DNA of 48,484 nucleotides from an uncultured Opitutia bacterium (GCA_903850885.1 CAINMU010000046.1:1-48484); one strand, 5' to 3'; positions 15,056 to 24,253 are shown, counted from the stretch's first letter. The notes: a model not told the origin generated them from the letters alone. Program-made: numbers and translations.

Positions 15056-16053
15056 TTACGGTCCCAGCGTAGCACTCGGCCGAATTGATTCCACTCTGTT
15101 TCTAAGATATTTCCTTGGGCGTCGAAAGTGATGCCATGGGGCGAGGTCACCACGCCTTCGCGCCAGTCAGACGGGGGTACCTTGGGGGTATTGGTTTCCT
15201 TCTTGATGCCCTTGGCCTTGTCCTCGGCGATGCGGTCGTTATCGCCCATCGCGGCGACCATGGTGCCTTCCTTGTTCCAGACCGAGACGCGTCCGGCGAT
15301 CTCGGCGACGCACATCAGGTCGCCGTTGAACGAGGCGGAGGAGGGGTTGCGTAGGCCGGTGTTGGCAATCATCTGCGGGTTGCCGCCGTCGAGGTCGAGG
15401 TGGAACATGCGGTTGTTGCCGCGGTCGAGGCAGAGCAGGCGGACCGGCGAGAAGCGCGGGTCGATGAAGATTTTATGGGTGTTAGCAAAGGCCTTGCCGT
15501 CCACTATTTGGGTGGGGCCGCCGAAGACTTTCTTGAACTTGCCCGTCTTATCGAAGACGAAGATCCAGCTCTTGCCGTAGCCGTCGACGAGGTAGATATC
15601 GCCGTTCGGCGCCACGTCGCAGTTGGTGAGTTTCAACGCGTTCTTTCCTTCCTTGGTCTTGCCTTGGACTTCGGGGAAGGCATCGGGCTTGATTTCCATG
15701 ACGATGGTGCCGTCGAGCTTAGCTTTAATGAAGCGCTGTTCGCCGAGGACCGCCGCGAAGATGAATTCGCCTTCTTCCGTCTTACGAATGACGAAGCCGT
15801 GCAGGGACGCCGGTAGGGCGAGGGTCTTGAGGTATTTACCGTTTTTTCCGTAAACTTGCAGGCCAGCGTCTTTATCTTGGACGCTGACGTAGAAGTTACC
15901 CGCTGAGTCGACGGCGATTTCGCCGTGGCCGTTCCCGATTTGCTCCTTGCCGGGGGGCGTGCCGAAGAAATTGGGCACGAATTCATATTTTACTTCGGCA
16001 GCTTGGGCGAGAGAGCACACGGCGAGGAGGGTTAGGATACGTAGGGTGGACAT
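15052..16053 (-). CDS. NHL/beta-propeller protein, secreted
   Basis: A 333-residue protein with a clear signal peptide (MSTLRILTLLAVCSLAQA). The rest reads as propeller blades: GEIAVDSAGNFYVSVQDKD, TNCDVAPNGDIYLVDGYGKSWI, LLCLDRGNNRMFHLDLDGG and SPHGITFDAQGNILETEWNQFGRVLRWD, characteristic of NHL/SMP-30-like repeats. It should fold as a periplasmic six-bladed propeller; its ligand is unknown. The ATG at 16053 directly opens the signal peptide; the longer reading to 16110 begins in a C-rich leader. Its stop overlaps the next gene by GTGA. It is divergent from the DUF1080 gene across a 155-bp spacer with G/C-run tracts. Confidence 0.8.
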   Translation of the reverse strand: MSTLRILTLLAVCSLAQAAEVKYEFVPNFFGTPPGKEQIGNGHGEIAVDSAGNFYVSVQDKDAGLQVYGKNGKYLKTLALPASLHGFVIRKTEEGEFIFAAVLGEQRFIKAKLDGTIVMEIKPDAFPEVQGKTKEGKNALKLTNCDVAPNGDIYLVDGYGKSWIFVFDKTGKFKKVFGGPTQIVDGKAFANTHKIFIDPRFSPVRLLCLDRGNNRMFHLDLDGGNPQMIANTGLRNPSSASFNGDLMCVAEIAGRVSVWNKEGTMVAAMGDNDRIAEDKAKGIKKETNTPKVPPSDWREGVVTSPHGITFDAQGNILETEWNQFGRVLRWDRK

Positions 16054-16069
16054 GTTGTTGTGAAGGAGT

Positions 16070-16092
16070 GGGGTTGGGATAGGGGTAGGGGG
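16070..16092 (+). other. G-quadruplex-type cluster in a divergent promoter region
   Basis: Four G-runs (16070-16073, 16076-16078, 16082-16085, 16088-16092) with 2-3 nt loops on the plus strand, just upstream of the minus-strand NHL gene. A related C-run tract with CCCTAT units lies at about 16176-16200, just upstream of the plus-strand DUF1080 gene, in inverted orientation. Confidence 0.5.
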
Positions 16093-16208
16093 TGGCGCGA
16101 CGGCTTGCAAATGGAATAGGGCATTCGGGACCCCTTTTCGGCATCGCTCTTTTATTGTATCTTCTGAACGGCCCCCTATCCGTATCCCTATCCCTAAACC
16201 TAAAGCAT

Positions 16209-16814
16209 ATGAAAACCCTCCGTTTCCTCGCGGCTCTCGCCGCTCTCATCGTCTCGGCCTCCGCCGCTGAGCTTAAGTTCGAGTCAGCCTTCAACGGCAA
16301 AAACCTCAACGGTTGGCAGAACGGCGAAAACAACGAGTTCTGGAAGGCCGTCGACGGCGTGCTGGTCGGCGAAAATAACGCCGCAAAGAAAGGCAATATG
16401 CTCTACACGGAGAAAACTTACCAAGACGCCATCATCGAGTGCGAAGTGCGCTTCTCCGGAGAAATCGACAGCGGTATCATGATGCGGAAAGATGAAAAGG
16501 GGAAGAAAGACATGCAGATGCAGATCGGTGTCTCCCGCAGCCTGAAGAAAGACATGACCTGCGCCTTCTACGTCGGCAAGTATCCTGAAGCCGGCTGGGC
16601 TCCGAAAGTCTCCACCCTCTGGAAGAACAACGAATGGAACAAGATCCGCTTCCAGGCCAAAGCCGACACCTATACCGTCTGGCTGAATGGCGAGCAGGTT
16701 TCGAATTACGTCGACGCCGGCTACCCTAAGGCGGCCCCCATCGGCCTCCAGATTCACCCAGGGTTGGCGATGAAGGTCGAGTATCGCAACATCTCGGTCG
16801 CCGAAATCAAGTAA
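16209..16814 (+). CDS. DUF1080 (3-keto-disaccharide hydrolase-like) domain protein, secreted
   Basis: A 201-residue protein with a signal peptide (about 1-19, VSASA) and one DUF1080 domain. Family landmarks are FNGKNLNGWQ near the start, SGIMMR, YVGKYPEAGW, NEWNKIRFQAKADTYTVWLNGEQVSNY, and GLQIHPGLAMKVEYRNISV at the end. The domain is a concanavalin-like beta-sandwich; members act on, or bind, sugar derivatives, and the family name refers to 3-keto-disaccharide hydrolysis. No catalytic claim can be made from this sequence. DUF1080 proteins are strongly expanded in Verrucomicrobiota and Planctomycetota. The ATG at 16209 opens the signal peptide directly and is preceded by a C-run leader, not a Shine-Dalgarno motif. 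A bidirectional terminator follows. Confidence 0.88.
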   Translation: MKTLRFLAALAALIVSASAAELKFESAFNGKNLNGWQNGENNEFWKAVDGVLVGENNAAKKGNMLYTEKTYQDAIIECEVRFSGEIDSGIMMRKDEKGKKDMQMQIGVSRSLKKDMTCAFYVGKYPEAGWAPKVSTLWKNNEWNKIRFQAKADTYTVWLNGEQVSNYVDAGYPKAAPIGLQIHPGLAMKVEYRNISVAEIK

Positions 16815-16829
16815 GTCTTAGCTCAATTT

Positions 16830-16871
16830 AAACAAAGCAGGGCGGGAGCAATCCCGCCCTCCTTTGTTTTT
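16830..16871. terminator. Bidirectional terminator between convergent genes
   Basis: AAACAAAG (16830-16837) pairs with CTTTGTTT (16862-16869) and AGGGCGGGA (16839-16847) with TCCCGCCCT (16852-16860), with one C-C mismatch between them and loop GCAA. TTTTT follows on the plus strand. It serves the plus-strand DUF1080 gene and probably the minus-strand lipoprotein gene. Confidence 0.88.
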
Positions 16872-16889
16872 AGGGGACTGAACCAGGAA

Positions 16890-17624
16890 TTATTTCTTTT
16901 CCGGCAATTCCGCTACTTTCTCGATCTCGCCCGTCTGTTCGTTAATCTTGAAGCGAGCAATCGCCCCGTGGATTTTCTGCTGTTGCTCGAGCCGGTTACG
17001 GGCTTCATCCGAAAGTTTTTCGACCTGTTTATCGCGCCAGGCCTTATGGGCCTGTTCGTCTGAAATCCATTCGCTGAGACGGAAAGGCAAGGGGATGCGT
17101 GGCTTGCTGCTCACATTGCCGCCGGCGCCATTAATCGCCACACCTTGGGCTGAGACGGTGGTCGAAGGGGTTTTGATCTCGGATAACTTGATGATCGTTG
17201 AGTTGAACTTTTTCGAATCGTCCACCGTCACGGCCGTTTTGACTGCCACCGTGGTTTCAGGCTTAGGCTTGGTCTCCGTATTGGTTGGGGCGACGGGCTT
17301 GGGCTTGGTCTCCTCTTTGCTTGCCTCGCGGCTGCTGGGCTTTGCCTTGGGTTCATTCCAGGCCTCGGCGTTGGTATCCTTGGCGTCGGGGGGCGGGCTC
17401 TTGGCTGCCACGGCTTTGGGTTGAGGCTTGGCCTCTTCTCCGCCGAAGATTTTCCACGAGGGTAAGCTGAGCCAATCGGGTTTATACCAATGAGATTCTT
17501 TGACCGCTGTTGGGCTGGCATTGCTTGCGTCCGCCCCTTTGTCGGCGGAACCTGCGGCGCAGCCGGTGAGCAATCCCGCGCCGGCGGCGATGAGCCCGAG
17601 ATTGAGGTGCGTGCGCAGGCTCAT
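16890..17624 (-). CDS. Hypothetical lipoprotein with a Lys/Pro/Thr-rich linker
   Basis: I do not recognise this 244-residue protein. It has a lipoprotein signal (lipobox LTGC at 19-22, so Cys22 would be acylated), a low-complexity Lys/Pro/Ala/Glu/Thr-rich middle (about 65-135) that could span the periplasm or peptidoglycan, and a C-terminal part with RIPLPFRLSEWISDEQAHKAWRDKQVEKLSDEARNR (split here: RIPLPFRLSEW at about 177-187 then a charged helix) ending in IARFKINEQTGEIEKV. The ATG at 17624 lies 4 bp after the stop of the upstream 863-residue membrane protein, so the two form an operon and may be partners across the envelope. A bidirectional terminator follows. Confidence 0.72.
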   Translation of the reverse strand: MSLRTHLNLGLIAAGAGLLTGCAAGSADKGADASNASPTAVKESHWYKPDWLSLPSWKIFGGEEAKPQPKAVAAKSPPPDAKDTNAEAWNEPKAKPSSREASKEETKPKPVAPTNTETKPKPETTVAVKTAVTVDDSKKFNSTIIKLSEIKTPSTTVSAQGVAINGAGGNVSSKPRIPLPFRLSEWISDEQAHKAWRDKQVEKLSDEARNRLEQQQKIHGAIARFKINEQTGEIEKVAELPEKK

Positions 17625-17628
17625 GGGC

Positions 17629-20220
17629 TTATTGGGAAAGGATTTGCAGGGCGGCCATGATTGGCGGTCCGGCCTTGGCGTCGAAGCGCGTATTAATTGT
17701 GAACTTCGCATCGCGTGGGGTGCTGATGGATTTCTCCACCAGGACCTGCTGGGCACCGACGGCTTTTTCGTCGCTCAAGGCTCCGCGCATACGTTCGACC
17801 ATCGATTCGTAGTCAAGCGTGTCGACGCAACGATTGATCATCTTCCAGCCCAAGTCCGGTGACTTCGGATTGATGCCTGAAGCGACGAGCTGCAAGGGGT
17901 CGCGGCTGGCCCCTTCGCGGAAGCGGTCGAACTGATAAACATACCGTCCGTTTAGCACCAAGCTGTCATTGCCGTTCGTGCGGACGGTCATCAGTAATTC
18001 GAAATCCAGCGCGGTCTGCATCTGTTCGTAGCGAACCCGGGTGACGTCGCTCATTGGCAGGCGACGAAAGAAACGGTTGGAGTCGAGCCAGAAGGTCAAG
18101 GCGCCTGGGCTGCTTTTGGCATAAGAGGGGAGTTTGTCGCGCAATTCTCCCGGCTTGAGATTTTTGGAGTCAAAGCGGGTGAGGCATTCGCGGATTTCTT
18201 GTTCCACGCAAGGCGTTGCGCTGTTACCTTCGAACTCAACTAAGATGATGGCGGTCCGGTTCGTCAGACCAAAGGTAAAAAACCCGCCTTCCGGGTCCAT
18301 GTAACGGCCCTCCCCATATTTCACCATCGAACGGCTGCGGGTCAGTTTGGAGGCGCCGCGGCCGGTTTCGCTGCGGATGGCTTCGTTCATCTGGTCGGCG
18401 ATGCGCGAGAGCGCGACTTCGGCGACGACGGGATCGGTGACGCGGATAATCGCACCGCAAATCATGACCGGGTTTTGGTGGGTGCCTTGGCCTAGCTTGT
18501 TGGTCGGAAATTTAGCGAAGCCATAAATTTCAGAATGGGGGTCGAGGCCGTTCTTCAACAGCTCGGCGATCGCCACCGTCATCCCTTTGCCGCCCGTGCG
18601 TTCGAGCCATTCCGGGAAGGCTTGGCTTCCTTTTTGGCGAAGTTCGTCGGGGCGAAAAGTCACGACGGCGAAACTGTCTCCGGGAATCAGGCTCGAAGTG
18701 CCGGCGTTGGAACGGGCGGATTGATTGGAGCGTTCCGTGGCCCAGAGCCAGGCGGCGATGAGCGCGATGATGCTGGTCAGGACCACGACCACGGTGATTT
18801 CCCATGCGCTCCAGGCAGTGCGAGCCGCTTGGCCGGCGGCACCTTGGCTTTCGCGGGCTTCGCTGGTACGGCGCTTGCGGCGGACTTGGACGGCCATGTT
18901 AAACGCGATGATCAGCGTCACGGCGAGCGGGTCAAACACGGCGACCAGCGCCAGCATGAGCCACTTGACAACATCGTCGGCTTCGGCGTCGAAGGCGCGG
19001 GCGACGAAGCGGTATGAGCCGATGTCGGAAGCTGCAATCGTATCGCGCAGCTGGCTGATCTCTTCGTGGCGTGTGCGGATATTCTTATTAAGGCCTTCGA
19101 TCTCAGCATCGGTCATGGTCGCCTTGCCTTGGGAATTTTCCTGCAGGGCTGCGAGTTGCTTTTCCAGATCCGCGATGCCGTCCGAGCCGCTCTTGCGCAG
19201 GCTCTTTTCTTCATTATCGATGCGGGTGAGTTCGATGTTGAAGAAATCGCGGAGCTGGGAAACTTCCTGGGTGGTCGCTTCGTTGTTCTTCGATTGTTCG
19301 CCGCGAAGGCGCTCGATGCGGGCGTTAGCCTCGCTGCGCATCTTTTCGATGCGGTTGCTGGTTTCGGTGAGTTTGGCGAGAATCTGGTCGCGCTCGGGCT
19401 TCTGTTGTTCGCGGAGTTCCTGGCCGAGACGGATGTTATCTTTTTCGAAGAACAAGAGCTGATTCGTTACGCCTTGCTTGGTGTAACCTTCGACGGCTTG
19501 GTCGAGATTTTTAATACGGTCATTGAGGCCGGCGATGGTCGACTCTTCGGCTCCCACGGCCTTGGCACTGGCGGCCTCTTCCGCGGCGATACTCTTGGTG
19601 ATGACGCCCACTTGCTCCGCGGTGCGTAGCATCGGCGCGGCTAATTCCTGCGTCCGACGTTCGCTCAGGGCCTTGCGTTGCTCTTGGAGGCGGGCGAGCG
19701 ATTGGTTGAGCGATTCGGTCGCCTGCGTCAGGCGGGCCTGGGCCTTGGCGATATCTTCCCGGCCGGAGTTATTGATGCGGGAGTTTTTGCCGCGCGATTC
19801 TTCAATCTGGCGCTGCACCTCGGAGATTTGTTTGTCGAGGTCTGCAATCGCCGCTTCATTGCGCGCGTTATTGATGACGGTTTTTTCGTAGGCGCGGGCC
19901 AGGTAACCGTAATTTCCCAAGGAGGTGATGGCGATCAGGACCAGGACGGCGAGGGTAAGGTAAAAGCGCAGGGCACCATTGATTAATTCCCAATAACGAT
20001 AGAGGAAAGAGGCGGCGACGAGTTTGCCGATCTCGAGGCTCGCAGCCATAATCATGACCTGCACGTCGGACCCGATGAAGAGTAAGCCCAGACCTCGGAC
20101 CGAGAAGAATGCCGAACAACCTGCGATGTATAAAGCCGAGGTGATTAAGATGAAGCGGAAGCCCCAACTTAAGCTTTTAGGCTCATCGCCGGAGTGGTCA
20201 TCATGGGTAGGGGGGCTCAT
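17629..20220 (-). CDS. Large membrane/coiled-coil protein of unknown function
   Basis: 863 residues with an unusual order: three N-terminal membrane spans (about 20-42, 50-72, 84-106), a long coiled coil (about 110-405, rich in Glu/Gln/Arg/Leu), a span at about 418-440 containing FDPLAVTLIIAFN and a basic stop RRKRR, a further span (about 468-490), and a C-terminal soluble domain (about 505-863) starting IPGDSFAVVTFRPDEL. The N-terminal part (SLEIGKLVAASFLYRYW, ITSLGNYGYLA) and the FDPLAV motif remind me of an uncharacterised membrane protein in marine phage and bacterioplankton sequences; this is recall, not a search. The C-terminal domain resembles uncharacterised lipoprotein-type domains of PVC bacteria. 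It is followed 4 bp later by a lipoprotein gene. Confidence 0.75.
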   Translation of the reverse strand: MSPPTHDDHSGDEPKSLSWGFRFILITSALYIAGCSAFFSVRGLGLLFIGSDVQVMIMAASLEIGKLVAASFLYRYWELINGALRFYLTLAVLVLIAITSLGNYGYLARAYEKTVINNARNEAAIADLDKQISEVQRQIEESRGKNSRINNSGREDIAKAQARLTQATESLNQSLARLQEQRKALSERRTQELAAPMLRTAEQVGVITKSIAAEEAASAKAVGAEESTIAGLNDRIKNLDQAVEGYTKQGVTNQLLFFEKDNIRLGQELREQQKPERDQILAKLTETSNRIEKMRSEANARIERLRGEQSKNNEATTQEVSQLRDFFNIELTRIDNEEKSLRKSGSDGIADLEKQLAALQENSQGKATMTDAEIEGLNKNIRTRHEEISQLRDTIAASDIGSYRFVARAFDAEADDVVKWLMLALVAVFDPLAVTLIIAFNMAVQVRRKRRTSEARESQGAAGQAARTAWSAWEITVVVVLTSIIALIAAWLWATERSNQSARSNAGTSSLIPGDSFAVVTFRPDELRQKGSQAFPEWLERTGGKGMTVAIAELLKNGLDPHSEIYGFAKFPTNKLGQGTHQNPVMICGAIIRVTDPVVAEVALSRIADQMNEAIRSETGRGASKLTRSRSMVKYGEGRYMDPEGGFFTFGLTNRTAIILVEFEGNSATPCVEQEIRECLTRFDSKNLKPGELRDKLPSYAKSSPGALTFWLDSNRFFRRLPMSDVTRVRYEQMQTALDFELLMTVRTNGNDSLVLNGRYVYQFDRFREGASRDPLQLVASGINPKSPDLGWKMINRCVDTLDYESMVERMRGALSDEKAVGAQQVLVEKSISTPRDAKFTINTRFDAKAGPPIMAALQILSQ

Positions 20221-20230
20221 AGGGGGTGGG
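20205..20230 (+). other. G-quadruplex-type cluster spanning a start codon
   Basis: G-runs at 20205-20207, 20210-20215, 20222-20226 and 20228-20230 on the plus strand span the ATG (20220-20218) of the minus-strand 863-residue protein. Its transcript would have the complementary C-runs on both sides of the start codon. Confidence 0.45.
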
Positions 20231-20421
20231 TATATGCATTTTTAACTCGGACTTAGGGATGGTGTCAAAAGGTCATTAGGGCACCGCCAACAGATGTTCA
20301 AAAAATTATGAACTAAATGATATATGATTATTACCAATCGTATCAAAGCGTTCTTATATAGGTGTTTTATTTGCAACCTGATGGATGTCCGTCTGTCTAA
20401 AACTCAAGCACCCCCATCCTC
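20231..20421. promoter_or_regulatory. AT-rich divergent control region with a small dyad
   Basis: This 191-bp spacer separates the minus-strand membrane protein from the plus-strand four-gene module. The stretch 20294-20370 is markedly AT-rich against GC-rich surroundings. It contains the dyad GTTCA (20296-20300), 8 nt, TGAAC (20309-20313), which could be an operator, and TATATA near 20348-20353 that could be a -10 for the plus-strand operon. No convincing -35 was found, so promoter placement is tentative. Confidence 0.35.
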
Positions 20422-21753
20422 ATGAAACTCCACAAGCACTGCCAGGGCAACCACCCCGACACCCTTTCGGGCTTAAGTCGGCGCGATTTTCTTCAAGTGG
20501 GCATGATTGGTACGATGGGTTTCAGCCTCTCCCATATGTTGCGTTTGCAGGCGGCCGAAATGCCTAAAGTTGAGGCTTATGCAGCGATGGCGGATTCGGT
20601 TATTCACATCTATCTTCCGGGCGGAATGGCGCAGCACGAATCTTGGGATCCGAAGCCTTTCGCGTCGCCGGATTATCGCGGCCCTTACACCCCGATCAAG
20701 ACTTCCATCCCCGGCGAATACGTCGGTGAGAAGTTCGTCAACATTGCGAAGATCATGAATAAGCTGACCATCGTCCGATCGATGACGCACGGCGAAGCGG
20801 CTCACGAGCGCGGCACGCACAACATGTTCACGGGTTATCGCCCCAGTCCCGCCATTAAGTTCCCGAGCTACGGTTCGATCATCTCGCACGAGCAGGGCAG
20901 CCGCAATAACCTGCCGCCTTATGTCGTCGTGCCCAGCCAGACAATTCCTGATCAGGGCACGGGTTACATGAGCAGCGCCTTCGGTCCGTTCGCGCTTGGT
21001 AGCGATCCGGCCGATAAGGGTTTTGCTGTGCGCGATCTGCAAGGTCCGAAAGATGTCACCACGCAGCGCTTCGACCGCCGCCGCAGCATGTTAGCCGCCG
21101 TCGATGAGCATTTCCGTACCACCGAAAAATCCGATGCCATCGGCGCCATGGATAGCTTCCAGCAAGCCGCCTACGGCCTCGTCAGCAGTGCCAAGGCCCG
21201 CGAAGCATTCGACCTAAGCAAGGAATCTGACAAGGTGCGCGACGAATACGGTCGCAACACCGCCGGGCAGCGTTTCCTGCTGGCCCGTCGCCTCGTCGAG
21301 GCCGGAGTCCGTATGGTCTCCGTCACATTCGGCGGTTGGGATCACCACTCCAACATCAAGAGCGCTTTTGACGGACAGGCTCCGAATTTCGACCAAGCTT
21401 TTGCGCGGCTCATCACCGATCTCCAGGATCGCGGCATGCTCAAGCGCACGCTCGTGCTCGTGAGTTCCGAGTTCGGTCGTACCCCTAAAATCAATGGCAC
21501 TAACGGCCGTGACCACTGGCCGCGCGTGTTCTCTGTCGCCATGGCCGGCGGTGGCATGAAAGAGGGTTACATTCACGGCGCCTCCGATGCCTTGGGCGGC
21601 GAACCTGATCGCGATGCGGTCGGTCCCGAAGACCTCGCCAAGACCATGTACCGCGTGCTCGGAATCAATGCCGAAAAACGCATCGTCTCGGACGGCGGCC
21701 GTCCCGTCGACATTGTCAACGGCGGTCGTATCATGACCGACTGGCTAGCCTGA
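20422..21753 (+). CDS. DUF1501 family protein, Tat-exported
   Basis: A 443-residue protein with a twin-arginine signal (LSRRDFLQVG, Arg20-Arg21, then a hydrophobic run ending near LRLQA). DUF1501 landmarks are YLPGGMAQHESWDPK, RSMTHGEAAHERGTHNMFTGY, GGWDHHSN, SSEFGRTPKINGTNGRDHWP and MAGGGMKEGYIHGASD. This is a different subgroup from the DUF1501 protein at 3091-4560 (residue 20-50 region and metal-site neighbourhood differ), so the two are paralogues rather than recent copies. The fold is alkaline-phosphatase-like and periplasmic; the substrate is unknown. It is the first gene of a tight plus-strand series with the PPC protein, a PSD1 protein and a cytochrome-WD40 protein, and follows an AT-rich control region. 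Confidence 0.9.
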   Translation: MKLHKHCQGNHPDTLSGLSRRDFLQVGMIGTMGFSLSHMLRLQAAEMPKVEAYAAMADSVIHIYLPGGMAQHESWDPKPFASPDYRGPYTPIKTSIPGEYVGEKFVNIAKIMNKLTIVRSMTHGEAAHERGTHNMFTGYRPSPAIKFPSYGSIISHEQGSRNNLPPYVVVPSQTIPDQGTGYMSSAFGPFALGSDPADKGFAVRDLQGPKDVTTQRFDRRRSMLAAVDEHFRTTEKSDAIGAMDSFQQAAYGLVSSAKAREAFDLSKESDKVRDEYGRNTAGQRFLLARRLVEAGVRMVSVTFGGWDHHSNIKSAFDGQAPNFDQAFARLITDLQDRGMLKRTLVLVSSEFGRTPKINGTNGRDHWPRVFSVAMAGGGMKEGYIHGASDALGGEPDRDAVGPEDLAKTMYRVLGINAEKRIVSDGGRPVDIVNGGRIMTDWLA

Positions 21754-21820
21754 TCTCGCGCCTGCCGTGCTGCTCGCCTCCAGGGTGACGCAGACGGGCT
21801 GCGCCCCGCCGCCCCGCTTT

Positions 21821-24253
21821 ATGTTCGCTCGTTTATTTATCGCCCTGTTGCTCACGTCGCTTGCCGCGCGTGCGGCTTACCCGGATTTCAATTCCACGAA
21901 ACCGAACGGTGGCCAATTGGGTTCGGAACTTAAGCTCACGCTCAATGGCGCCCGCCTAGCCGACTTCGAGGATCTGTTGTTTTTCTCGCCGGGCTTCAAG
22001 GTGAAGAGCGTGGAAACGCGCGCCAGTAATAAAGTTGAACTGACTCTGGCGATTGCGCCCAACGTGCCGCCGGGTAATCACCTCGTGCGTATCCGGACAA
22101 AGTCAGGTATCTCCCACGCCCGCCAGTTTTTCGTGAGCCCATTTCCTAACGTGGACGAGGTCGAGCCGAATTCGGAATTCGCGAACGCGCAGCCGATTCA
22201 GCTCAATCAGACCATCGAAGGAGTCATCCTGCCCGAGGATGTCGATTACTTCAAACTAACGGTCAAGAAAGGCCAACGCATCAGTCTCGAAGTCGACGCC
22301 CTGCGTTTAGGCTACGGCGTCTGCGATCCGTACATCGCGATTCTGGATAAGGATAAGTTCGAGAAGGCCTTCTCGGATGATACGATCCTGCATCGTCAGG
22401 ACGGTTTCTGCTCTTTCGCCGCCGAGTACGATGGCGATTACTACGTGATGATTCGCGAATCTTCGTACCGCGGCTCGGCGAACTCTTTTTATCGGCTCCA
22501 CGTGGGGAGTTTCCGCCGCCCCGACGCCCTCTATCCTGCCGGGGGTAAATTAGGCTCCAAACTCAAGGTGAACTTCGTCGACAACAAGGAATCATTTGCG
22601 GAAGAAGTGACGCTACCGACCGAAGAAGATCCGGAGTTTATGCTTTACCCGAAGTCGCAGACGTCCGCGCCTTCCGGAAATACTTTCCGCCTTTCGACCT
22701 TCGACAACACCCTTGAAGCCGAACCGAATAATACCTTGGAGCAGGCTACGGTGGCCAAGGATGCCGAGACTTATGCTCTTAATGGGATCATCGATAAGCC
22801 GGGGGACGTAGACTTCTTCAAGGTAGTTCTAAAAAAAGGACAGGTCTTTGATTGTCGCTGCTTCGCCCAGGCGTTGGGCTCCCCGCTCGATCCGACCGTG
22901 ACCGTACTCGGGCCTAAGGGAAATACGATGAGTTCCAACGACGACGGCGGCGGCATGCGGCGCCTTGATTCCAAATTCAAATTTACCGTGGCGGCAGACG
23001 GCATCTACTCGGTGCGCATCACGGACCACCTCGAGCGGGGTGGGCCGAATTTCGTCTATCGCGTCGAGATGATCGCCTCGCAACCCAGCCTGACGTTCGC
23101 CTCGCCTGACTATTCGGTCAACGACACCAACTACCGGCAATTCTTGGCCGTCCCGCGCGGCGGCCGCATGGTGCTGCTCGAAAACTTCACCCGTAACGGG
23201 GTCGGTGGCGAATATCGTTTTGACGTGAAAGGCTTGCCCGCCGGAGTGAAGTTGCTCTCCGACTCTGCTCCCGGGGATTTGCCCGGCGTACCTCTCGTCC
23301 TGGAGGCCGCCGCGGACGCTCCGCTCGCCGGCGCCGTGGCTACCGCTCAGTTGCTGCCCATCGACCCTAAGAATAAGATCACTGGCCAGCAGCGTCAGAT
23401 CTATGACATCGTCCGGCTCGGGAACACGATCTATTACCAAGGCATCGAAGATAAGATGGCGGTCGCCGTCGTGGAGGAAGCTCCCTATTCCCTCGAGATC
23501 GAGAAGCCTCTCGTGCCGTTGGTGCGCAACGGGGTATTCAATCTTAAGGTCGTCGCGCAACGTAAGGCGGAATTCAAGGGCCCGATTCGCGTCTTCATGT
23601 CCTGGACGCCACCAGGGATCTCGTCGCTGGGCGAACAGACGATTGCGGCAGATTCGAACGAATGTTATTTCCAATTAAACGCCAACGGCAACATCGACAC
23701 CAAGGCCTGGAAGTTCGTGGTGATGGGCGAAGCCGACGCCGGCAACGGGCGCGTTTTTAATGCTTCACCTTTCGCCGAGCTGGTCACCGAAGCTCCCTAT
23801 GTCGCCGCCAACGCCATCCCGCTTACGGCGATGGAAATCGGTACGCCAGGCCTGATGGTGACTAACTTCGAAGTGCAACGTCCCTTCGATGGCGAGGCCG
23901 TGGCCACGCTCGTCGGCGTGCCTGACACAATCTCGATTCCTTCGATTAAGGTGACCAAGGATACGAAAGAACTTCGCTTCACGGTGGTGACCAATGAGAA
24001 GTCTCCCGTGGGCAAGAAAGAGAATCTTTTCGTTCAGGTAGATATTCCCGCCGGCAAGGGCACGACCACGCATCGGGTGGCGGTCGGCTCGATCCTACGG
24101 TTGGATGCTCCGCGCAAAGCGGCGCCAGCTCCGGTCGCCAAGGCCGCCGTAACTCCCTCCGCTAAGCCCGCGACGCCGGCACCCTCCGCCGCCCCCGTCG
24201 TACTCTCGCGACTCGAGCAACTGCGCCAAAAGACGGAAACCCCGAAGAACTAA
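21821..24253 (+). CDS. PPC-domain (bacterial pre-peptidase C-terminal) surface or periplasmic protein
   Basis: An 810-residue protein with a signal peptide (about 1-18, SLAARA). It starts with an Ig/IPT-like region (about 25-110, GGQLGSELKLTLNGARL). Two PPC domains are visible, each opening with an Glu-Pro-Asn phrase: VEPNSEFANAQPI near residue 118, DVDYFKLTVKKGQ near 145, and EAEPNNTLEQAT near 303 with DVDFFKVVLKKGQ near 332. The C-terminal half is beta-rich with no recognised family, and the end is an Ala/Pro/Lys-rich tail. PPC domains are binding modules on secreted proteins; no enzyme domain was found. I chose the ATG at 21821, which opens the signal peptide; the reading from 21767 adds 18 residues without support. 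It lies between DUF1501 and PSD1 genes, suggesting a shared exported complex or pathway. Confidence 0.83.
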   Translation: MFARLFIALLLTSLAARAAYPDFNSTKPNGGQLGSELKLTLNGARLADFEDLLFFSPGFKVKSVETRASNKVELTLAIAPNVPPGNHLVRIRTKSGISHARQFFVSPFPNVDEVEPNSEFANAQPIQLNQTIEGVILPEDVDYFKLTVKKGQRISLEVDALRLGYGVCDPYIAILDKDKFEKAFSDDTILHRQDGFCSFAAEYDGDYYVMIRESSYRGSANSFYRLHVGSFRRPDALYPAGGKLGSKLKVNFVDNKESFAEEVTLPTEEDPEFMLYPKSQTSAPSGNTFRLSTFDNTLEAEPNNTLEQATVAKDAETYALNGIIDKPGDVDFFKVVLKKGQVFDCRCFAQALGSPLDPTVTVLGPKGNTMSSNDDGGGMRRLDSKFKFTVAADGIYSVRITDHLERGGPNFVYRVEMIASQPSLTFASPDYSVNDTNYRQFLAVPRGGRMVLLENFTRNGVGGEYRFDVKGLPAGVKLLSDSAPGDLPGVPLVLEAAADAPLAGAVATAQLLPIDPKNKITGQQRQIYDIVRLGNTIYYQGIEDKMAVAVVEEAPYSLEIEKPLVPLVRNGVFNLKVVAQRKAEFKGPIRVFMSWTPPGISSLGEQTIAADSNECYFQLNANGNIDTKAWKFVVMGEADAGNGRVFNASPFAELVTEAPYVAANAIPLTAMEIGTPGLMVTNFEVQRPFDGEAVATLVGVPDTISIPSIKVTKDTKELRFTVVTNEKSPVGKKENLFVQVDIPAGKGTTTHRVAVGSILRLDAPRKAAPAPVAKAAVTPSAKPATPAPSAAPVVLSRLEQLRQKTETPKN

